Source of the DNA: Pseudomonadota bacterium
Lineage (GTDB): Bacteria; Pseudomonadota; Gammaproteobacteria; SZUA-229
Reading direction: 5' to 3'
NCBI GenBank assembly: GCA_015222965.1
Contig: JADFWF010000111.1
Location: 1-5,942 of the forward strand
Length of the DNA: 5,942 bases
The notes below the pieces were generated by a model. The model saw only the letters and a list, made by a program, of their open reading frames with translations. It made no database searches and was not told the origin of the DNA. A program made the position numbers and the translations under genes. Positions 1-4,550 of the stretch are shown piece after piece. Numbering within the stretch: position 1 is the first letter of the stretch; every line of letters begins with the position of its first letter.

Positions 1-2481
1 AAGAGTAATAAACAGTCAGATTCCGATGCTATAGCTTCTCCAACTACCCCGGAAACCTCACCCGAAGAAAAGTCATCGGCATCGGCAGCAGCCTGGGCAG
101 GTAAGCCTGTTGAAGAAGATCTTGCTGATGTGGCTTACCCTGCGCAAGGTACCACCGAAAAAATATCTGATCAAAAAGGTAAACCTGCCATCGATTGGGC
201 AGCGCTGTTCCAACAATATTGGATGGTGATTCTAGGCGGAGTCTGCCTGGTGTTTGCCGGTATTTTTCTGGTGCGTTACTCGATCGAAAACGGCATGCTG
301 GGGCCGACAGCCCGTATAAGTTTAGGTTTGCTCTTTGGTGCCGCTTTGATCGTTGCAGGCGAAAAACTAAGGCGAAGCGGTCGCCTCGAAGCCGGTGTGC
401 ATGCAGCTTTTGTGGCATCGGGTTCTCTGGTTATCTACAGTGCATTACTCGTTAGTTTTCATCTCTACGATCTAATCTCTGCACAGACAGCATTTGCCTG
501 TATGGCATTAATGTCTGCGTTCTCGATGTTGCTGGCTCTCAAACACGGTCCGCTGATGGCGGGTATGGGCCTGTTGGGCGCATACCTCGTTCCGGTACTT
601 GTCAATACCGGCAGTAATAACATCGAAGCAGCATTGCTATACAGTTTTATTGTTACCTGTTCTTCATTATGGCTGCAGCGCTTTATATACCGCGATTGGC
701 TCTGGTGGGGAACCTGGGTCGGTGCGATAGGCTGGTTTATCCTGTCACTAGATCTGCCAGAAATGGCACAGGGTGTTCGCGCTTTATATCTGGCAGCTAT
801 TGCATACGCGGGTGTAGCACTTTCTTTTGCTGGCTTGAAACTAAGAGAGATCGATGTCGCGGCGTTCTCTGGCAGGAATGTAGCTAATCAGATAAATGCT
901 ATCTTCGCCGCACTGGCCGTAGCGTTAATACTTCTTCTGCGTGTCGAATCATTGAACGAGTTGAGTTATCCAGCTATTGCCCTGCTCCCGATAGTTGCTG
1001 CACTCATCACAAGGAACAACCTGCCTTCGTTAAGACTACTGCCAATATTTACTTTATTGCCAATTGTTATCGAGCTGTTTTCGATGGATATCAGTTTTAA
1101 CGACTGGAAGATCACCATTGAGCCAATGGCAGCAAACCTTCACAACGCTTACATAATCTTGCTTGTTTTTGTTACCGCATCATTTGCAGGAATTGGTAGT
1201 AAGGAAATATTAAAGGACAGACACCCGGGTTATTGGGCATCTTTTATTTTATTTATGCCGCTGATAGCAATCGTACTAGCTTATCTGCGTATATCTGGAA
1301 TGCAGGATGGATTGTCGTGGGCATTGCCAACATTTGTTATCGCCGGAGGATACGCTTACCTGCTGACGGTTTCGCACCGCAAAAAACAGAGTGTCGAAGT
1401 GGAAGCAGCAATTGCTATCGCAGCGCAATCAGCTATCTCGATTGGTTGTTTCCTTGCCTTTTCAGAAGTGACACTGACATTGATCCTCGCGGTGCAATTG
1501 ATAGGGCTCGCCTATATAGACCGTAAGATACACGTTGCCGTATTGCCCATAATTATGAAAGTGATGCTGGTATTGGTAATTGTGCGCCTGACATTTAATC
1601 CATGGGTAGTATTGTATGATGTCAGCAGCCTAACATTGCTACTGACATATGCAGGTTGTTTGGCCTCATGCATTGTCGCTTCAAGAGAAGTACGTGACAG
1701 ACCCGAATTAGTTGTCTGGCTGCATAGCTCTTCGGCGCATCTACTCGTTTTGACATTAGCGGTGTTTACTCGCTTCATGTTGTACGGCGGAGATATCTTT
1801 GCAAAAGAGTTTACTTTGACAGAAGCGTCAATCTACACTTGTTCATGGGCGGCAGTTGGTATTATCTATGAATGGAAGTCTAGTTATCTAAAGGAATTCA
1901 AGCGATGGTACCGTGGCCTGGCGATGCTGCATATTTTTGCTGCCACAGCTTTGTACGTCCTCTATAACATGCTGTTGCATAATCCACTGTGGAATTCCGA
2001 GAGTATCGGTAATACACCTGTCTTTAATGTATTGCTAATCGGTTACGGGATACCAGTAGTGTTGGCAGTGATCATATATAAACGAATTGCTGAGTTAAAA
2101 AAGATTGCAGGTCTTATAAGTGTGGCTGGCATCTACATGTTTGCAACACTTGAGATAAGACATCTGTGGAATGAAGGTATCTGGCTAAACACGCCGGTAA
2201 AAGAAGGTGAGCTTTATACATATTCACTGGTATGGCTATTACTTTCTGTGGCGATAATGGTCTATGGCGCATACAGGAACAATGGAGATGCAAAAAAAGT
2301 GGGGGTCGCTGCGTTGCTGATAGTCGTTGCAAAAGCATTCTTCTGGGATATGCGAGACCTCGACGGTTTGTGGCGAGTGGTCTCATTTTTGGGCCTGGGG
2401 CTTTCGCTGCTTGGTATCGCTTACCTCTTTAATAAACTTAACGCGGTAGAAAAAATTAAAGAGGACGTGGGGAACCAGTAG
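1..2481 (+). CDS. DUF2339 family polytopic membrane protein, 5'-truncated by the window
   Basis: Uncharacterised inner-membrane protein; I assign family, not function. The frame is open from base 1 (826 residues visible). A GTG at 130 could start a 783-residue protein, but the in-frame sequence before it is a Ser/Ala/Pro/Glu-rich linker like that ahead of the membrane part of DUF2339 proteins, so the real start is probably upstream. From about visible residue 74 almost everything is hydrophobic, roughly 26 membrane segments by eye. Family-like signatures are ARISLGLLFGAALIVAGEKL near 104-123, LEIRH at 717-721, a nearby YTYSLVWLL stretch, and KAFFWDMRDLDGLWRVVSFL starting at 778. A short charged tail ends the protein. 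In pseudomonads I recall a DUF3999 gene beside this family; none lies downstream here. The gene converges on the TPR gene, 197 bp away. Family assignment is firm; biological role is unknown. Confidence 0.9.
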   Translation, partial: KSNKQSDSDAIASPTTPETSPEEKSSASAAAWAGKPVEEDLADVAYPAQGTTEKISDQKGKPAIDWAALFQQYWMVILGGVCLVFAGIFLVRYSIENGMLGPTARISLGLLFGAALIVAGEKLRRSGRLEAGVHAAFVASGSLVIYSALLVSFHLYDLISAQTAFACMALMSAFSMLLALKHGPLMAGMGLLGAYLVPVLVNTGSNNIEAALLYSFIVTCSSLWLQRFIYRDWLWWGTWVGAIGWFILSLDLPEMAQGVRALYLAAIAYAGVALSFAGLKLREIDVAAFSGRNVANQINAIFAALAVALILLLRVESLNELSYPAIALLPIVAALITRNNLPSLRLLPIFTLLPIVIELFSMDISFNDWKITIEPMAANLHNAYIILLVFVTASFAGIGSKEILKDRHPGYWASFILFMPLIAIVLAYLRISGMQDGLSWALPTFVIAGGYAYLLTVSHRKKQSVEVEAAIAIAAQSAISIGCFLAFSEVTLTLILAVQLIGLAYIDRKIHVAVLPIIMKVMLVLVIVRLTFNPWVVLYDVSSLTLLLTYAGCLASCIVASREVRDRPELVVWLHSSSAHLLVLTLAVFTRFMLYGGDIFAKEFTLTEASIYTCSWAAVGIIYEWKSSYLKEFKRWYRGLAMLHIFAATALYVLYNMLLHNPLWNSESIGNTPVFNVLLIGYGIPVVLAVIIYKRIAELKKIAGLISVAGIYMFATLEIRHLWNEGIWLNTPVKEGELYTYSLVWLLLSVAIMVYGAYRNNGDAKKVGVAALLIVVAKAFFWDMRDLDGLWRVVSFLGLGLSLLGIAYLFNKLNAVEKIKEDVGNQ

Positions 2482-2508
2482 GGACAAAGAATGCATGTTC
2501 AATAATTA

Positions 2509-2550
2509 AAGTGGGCGCAGGGAATATATATCAACCATAACCGTCCACTT
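2509..2550 (+). terminator. hairpin after the DUF2339 gene, possible weak terminator
   Basis: AAGTGGGCG (2509-2517) pairs with CGTCCACTT (2542-2550), giving nine pairs including one G-U, around a 24-nt loop. It begins 27 nt after the DUF2339 stop codon. The loop is long and no U-run follows, so it is not a classical intrinsic terminator. It may protect the mRNA 3' end or be chance. Confidence 0.25.
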
Positions 2551-2598
2551 AAGGCCGAACCTTCTCTACCGGGGTAATCTTCTAGAGCCTGCCATGTA

Positions 2599-2620
2599 AT
2601 GACTCGGAAATTTGAGTCAT
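2599..2620. repeat. perfect 7-bp inverted repeat between convergent genes
   Basis: ATGACTC (2599-2605) and GAGTCAT (2614-2620) are perfect inverted copies around the 8-nt spacer GGAAATTT. The position between two convergent genes suits a bidirectional terminator-type stem, but neither side has a T-run. A protein-binding dyad is the alternative. Confidence 0.4.
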
Positions 2621-2624
2621 AAAC

Positions 2625-2660
2625 ATTGAGTGTCTGCCACTGTTAAAACCATCACTCAGT
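2625..2660 (-). terminator. hairpin after the TPR gene, possible weak terminator
   Basis: ACTGAGTG (2660-2653, - strand) pairs with CACTCAAT (2632-2625), eight pairs including one G-U, around a 20-nt loop. It starts about 18 nt past the TPR gene stop codon. On the - strand it is followed by GTTTATG, only a weak U-rich stretch, and then by the 2599-2620 stem. Position supports a 3' end; the tail is poor. Confidence 0.3.
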
Positions 2661-2678
2661 ATGCATACAGGAATTGAC

Positions 2679-4094
2679 CTAGTTAGTTGCGTCATTTATT
2701 TTACTTTTCAACTTTTTCGCTTTTTTATTCTTTGGTTCAATACGAAGCACATGCTCTACGTCTTTTAAGGCCGCTACCGTATTTGATAACTCTTTGAAAT
2801 AAAGCTTTGCACGTCTAAGCAATAAGCTGACATTGTCTGGTGCAACCTCTAACCCTGCAGAATAATCCTGTAGTGCCAGGTCATACTTATGTAGTTTTTT
2901 ATACGTGTTACCTCGTCTTCGATACGCCCTCTTATAGCCTGAATCAACCTGTAGAGTTGAAGTGAAATCACTAATGGCTTCATCATACATTTCTAACTTG
3001 TAATAAGCGTAACCACGGTTATCCCACATCCAGGGGATTTTCTGGTTCTTTGATAAGGCATTGGATAAGTCAGTAATCGCTTCTCGGTAATTCTTTTCCC
3101 GAATATGAAAAAATCCCCGCGTACCTAATATCTGTGGGTCACCAGGACTTAATAATAAAGCTGTATCAAGATCAGACAACGCGCTGCGTTTATCACCTAA
3201 TTTGCGTACGGTTCGTGCGCGTATCAAGTAAGCACTGGCGTTGTTCGGGCATCGATCTATCAGGCCATTTAGCTCATTCAGTGCTTGCTGATAATGTTTA
3301 TAATTAAACATCATAAAAGCTTCATCTTTATGAATACTGCATTGATAACCATACGACATAGCTTTGTCATACAATTTTGCGGTGAGCTCATAATTCTCAT
3401 GCACCTCATCAGCGAGCTGTGCGTAGTTATGGGCTAATACCAGCTTTAACCGTTCATTATTTTGTGATGCACGCTCAATTTCATCGACATAGTGTTTACG
3501 TATTTCGTAGGACACGCCCCATTTAGGCAATAAAAACCAAAGGAACTTTTTTCTTATTTCCACACTGTCAGGATTTTTAACGATTCCTTTCTCATAGATG
3601 GCTTTGCCTTTTGTCGAAGCATTGCCATTAGCAAAATAAAGACCAATCAGATTCTCATAGGCTGAAACGGCATTAGGATAAATCGCAATGGCTTTTAATA
3701 ATTGTTTCTCAGCCAGGGAAAACGCCCCGTGCATTTTTTGGATATTTTCTTCGGGGGTGAATCGAAGGTATTTTTTTCCTCGGTAACGCCAGCCAAGCTC
3801 ATAGAAATACATCCCTTTGAGCAGGTAAGGGATATGATTGCCAGGATCATGCGCAATCCAGTCATTTAAAACTGTCAGGTCTTCTTCTTTTAAGGCAGTG
3901 GCCAGCTGATCATAGAGTGTGGTAAGTGCTTCTTCACTGGTCGTACTGCTAAAAGCGTTTGCTTCATAGGCGGAGATGGCATCAGTGGCTGAGTCAAAGT
4001 TATTATTTTTTATCTGATTTAACAAATCAGTACTGGCCAGTGATACATGACTGACGAAGAAAAGGATGCCACAAAAATATAGTCGTATATTCAT
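2679..4094 (-). CDS. secreted DUF4034-like / TPR-repeat protein
   Basis: Complete 471-residue protein predicted to leave the cytoplasm. Residues 1-20 form a Sec signal peptide (basic N-terminus, hydrophobic core, cleavage likely after VSLA); Cys8 is not in a lipobox, so it is not an obvious lipoprotein. Residues about 60-205 resemble DUF4034 as I recall it: IPYLLKG at 88-94, GWRYRG at 101-106 and LLPKWGVSYE at 188-197. Residues about 252-456 hold six TPR-type helical pairs. The phasing is clear from 286 on: four units of exactly 34 residues (286-319, 320-353, 354-387, 388-421), then one of 35, with helix positions such as RGYAYYKLEMYDEAISDF. TPRs normally serve as protein-binding scaffolds; the partner is unknown. 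The tail is Lys-rich. The start is fixed by the signal peptide; no clear Shine-Dalgarno precedes it. The gene is more AT-rich than its neighbours. Confidence 0.88.
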   Translation of the reverse strand: MNIRLYFCGILFFVSHVSLASTDLLNQIKNNNFDSATDAISAYEANAFSSTTSEEALTTLYDQLATALKEEDLTVLNDWIAHDPGNHIPYLLKGMYFYELGWRYRGKKYLRFTPEENIQKMHGAFSLAEKQLLKAIAIYPNAVSAYENLIGLYFANGNASTKGKAIYEKGIVKNPDSVEIRKKFLWFLLPKWGVSYEIRKHYVDEIERASQNNERLKLVLAHNYAQLADEVHENYELTAKLYDKAMSYGYQCSIHKDEAFMMFNYKHYQQALNELNGLIDRCPNNASAYLIRARTVRKLGDKRSALSDLDTALLLSPGDPQILGTRGFFHIREKNYREAITDLSNALSKNQKIPWMWDNRGYAYYKLEMYDEAISDFTSTLQVDSGYKRAYRRRGNTYKKLHKYDLALQDYSAGLEVAPDNVSLLLRRAKLYFKELSNTVAALKDVEHVLRIEPKNKKAKKLKSKINDATN

Positions 4095-4160
4095 ATTGTT
4101 AAAATCTATTAATTTAGTGATCGTAAAAAATGCAGCCGTTGCTTGCAGTACAAATACCGG

Positions 4161-4190
4161 GTTACTCTAATAAAGTAACTATTTTAGAGT
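4161..4190. repeat. two overlapping, mutually exclusive hairpins
   Basis: GTTACT (4161-4166) pairs with AGTAAC (4174-4179) over a 7-nt loop. ACTCTAA (4164-4170) pairs with TTAGAGT (4184-4190) over a 13-nt loop. The left arms share 4164-4166 and the second loop contains the first right arm, so only one can form at a time. Both are perfect. They would lie in the leader of the TPR mRNA, about 70 nt upstream of its start codon. Confidence 0.45.
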
Positions 4191-4205
4191 GGCGGATAAC
4201 AGTTA

Positions 4206-4311
4206 AATATACAGCGCCAAAAAATTCCTGATTTCAGGTAGATATACAGCGGCTCGGCTAACGGAGATATACCGTTCCGTATAACTCCAGAATACAGGGT
4301 GTTATACAGCC
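4206..4311 (-). repeat. four CTGTATW direct repeats
   Basis: Read on the - strand, GCTGTATA occurs exactly at 4310-4303, 4250-4243 and 4215-4208, and a degenerate copy CCTGTATT at 4298-4291. Start-to-start steps are 12, 48 and 35 nt. The first copy includes the -10 hexamer of the candidate TPR promoter. CTGTATA resembles a LexA half-site, but no copy has the inverted partner at LexA spacing. Operator half-sites are the likeliest reading; chance in AT-rich DNA is possible. Confidence 0.4.
4263..4288. repeat. 10-bp imperfect inverted repeat
   Basis: GGAGATATAC (4263-4272) and GTATAACTCC (4279-4288) pair at nine of ten positions around the 6-nt spacer CGTTCC. A competing stem, AACGG (4260-4264) with CCGTT (4272-4276), overlaps it. 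It lies just downstream of the predicted TPR transcription start, where either a repressor operator or a 5'-leader hairpin would make sense. Confidence 0.5.
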
Positions 4312-4329
4312 AATACCCATGCGTAGCAA
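4301..4329 (-). promoter_or_regulatory. sigma70-like promoter for the TPR gene
   Basis: On the - strand, TTGCTA (4329-4324, 4/6 to the -35 consensus) is followed after exactly 17 nt by TATAAC (4306-4301, 5/6 to the -10 consensus). Transcription would start near 4294, giving a leader of about 200 nt before the TPR start codon at 4094. The FNR-like box lies 11 nt upstream of the -35. No better-spaced pair was seen closer to the gene. Confidence 0.4.
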
Positions 4330-4340
4330 TTACATTATTG

Positions 4341-4354
4341 TTAATGCAGATCAA
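4341..4354. promoter_or_regulatory. FNR/ANR-type binding site
   Basis: TTAATGCAGATCAA reads TTGATCTGCATTAA on the other strand and matches the FNR/ANR consensus TTGAT-N4-ATCAA at nine of ten fixed positions. FNR-family regulators sense oxygen loss (ANR and DNR are relatives). Seen from the + strand, its centre (4347.5) is about 40 bp before the start predicted from TATAGG, close to the class II position. Seen from the - strand, it is about 53 bp upstream of the TPR promoter start, a less usual distance. One mismatch and AT-rich surroundings leave room for chance. Confidence 0.5.
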
Positions 4355-4374
4355 CAAAAATTAATCTAAAGGAA

Positions 4375-4380
4375 TATAGG
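4375..4380 (+). promoter_or_regulatory. candidate -10 element of an FNR-dependent + strand promoter
   Basis: TATAGG (4/6 to TATAAT) begins 21 nt after the end of the FNR-like box. Typical class II FNR promoters leave about 22 nt between box and -10, so the layout is close. No good -35 is present, as expected for an activator-dependent promoter. The start would fall near 4387. Confidence 0.3.
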
Positions 4381-4386
4381 GGATGG

Positions 4387-4497
4387 TTAGTCTTATACCT
4401 CCCCTTGTATAAGTTTTCCCACTTTTAGTGATCTCCCGCCAAGGCCGCCCGGGCGTTGACACGAGACTAAAGCATTCTTCTTTCGGCAGACTGCTTT
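4387..4497 (+). ncRNA. possible FNR-controlled small RNA
   Basis: Speculative. A transcript from the FNR-type promoter would begin within a few bases of a perfect 7-bp hairpin (4392-4413) whose 8-nt loop is CTCCCCTT. Then come a short stem CACT-TTT-AGTG (4420-4430), the GC palindrome at 4446-4455 and the stem AAAGCA/TGCTTT (4469-4497). UCCC occurs at 4400, 4417 and 4434, and the CCTCC at 4398-4402 could pair with Shine-Dalgarno sequences. FNR-activated sRNAs such as FnrS and PhrS set a precedent. The 3' end is arbitrary because no U-rich terminator is visible. It could instead be an untranscribed operator region. Confidence 0.22.
4392..4413. repeat. perfect 7-bp dyad with C-rich centre
   Basis: CTTATAC (4392-4398) and GTATAAG (4407-4413) are perfect inverted copies around CTCCCCTT. 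As DNA, a C/G tract flanked by inverted AT-rich arms recalls operators of CsoR/RcnR- or MerR-type metal regulators, though it fits no consensus I can recall exactly. As RNA on the + strand, it is a hairpin followed by UUUU. The sequence supports the dyad; its role is open. Confidence 0.5.
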
Positions 4498-4550
4498 GGG
4501 TTACGTGTACAAAGCTCTGATTATGCATTTAACTCTAGTTTTAATATTAT

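Larger units (their letters stand above)
2482..2678. other. convergent intergenic region with three hairpins, no gene
   Basis: This 197-bp gap separates the 3' ends of the DUF2339 and TPR genes. I find no credible ORF: the ATGs at 2491 (+) and near 2666 (-) run into stops within five codons. It contains three inverted repeats (listed separately) and a perfect 10-bp palindrome GTATGCATAC at 2659-2668. None of the hairpins is followed by a strong T-run on either strand, so termination here may be weak, bidirectional or Rho-dependent. Confidence 0.7.
4095..4550. other. 456-bp gene-free regulatory region
   Basis: This gap lies between the pump gene stop and the TPR gene start, both on the - strand. 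It has no convincing protein gene. From left to right it holds: nested inverted repeats (4161-4190), CTGTATW repeats (4206-4311), a 5-bp stem CCTGA/TCAGG (4227-4238), a 10-bp imperfect dyad (4263-4288), a - strand promoter (4301-4329), an FNR-like box (4341-4354), a + strand -10 element (4375-4380), a perfect dyad (4392-4413), the palindrome CGCCCGGGCG (4446-4455), and a 6-bp stem AAAGCA/TGCTTT (4469-4497). I see no canonical terminator with a long U-run for the pump gene. Confidence 0.75.

Noticed and set aside
130..132. GTG as the start of the DUF2339 protein.
   Set aside because: The frame continues open to base 1 with a linker typical of the family, and there is no well-placed ribosome binding site at this GTG.
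44..418. - strand ORF of 124 codons opposite the DUF2339 gene.
   Set aside because: It lies wholly opposite a confident coding region, has an Arg/Leu-rich composition typical of an antisense shadow, and has no recognisable domain.
4199..4309. LexA (SOS) boxes suggested by ATATACAG/CTGTATAT half-sites.
   Set aside because: A LexA box needs CTGT-N8-ACAG. Here the partner at that spacing is ACAG again (4199-4214 and 4294-4309) or TCAG, so no complete palindrome exists.
4256..4312. Integron attC-like site: GGCTAAC at one end, GTTATAC at the other, with an internal stem.
   Set aside because: Both ends break the RYYYAAC/GTTRRRY consensus, they do not pair well with each other, and no integrase or cassette array is visible.
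4258..4320. A - strand 20-codon ORF (MGIGCITPCILELYGTVYLR).
   Set aside because: No Shine-Dalgarno, it overlaps the candidate promoter elements, and nothing in the peptide suggests a family.
4383..4412. A 9-codon ORF after AAAGGA (MVSLIPPLV), a possible leader peptide.
   Set aside because: Its ATG lies before the start site predicted from the TATAGG element, no downstream gene exists for it to control, and it is short enough to be chance.
4446..4514. Intrinsic terminator for the pump gene (palindrome 4446-4455, stems 4469-4497 and GCTTTG/CAAAGC at 4493-4515).
   Set aside because: None is followed on the - strand by a U-run, the stems are short, and two of them share bases.
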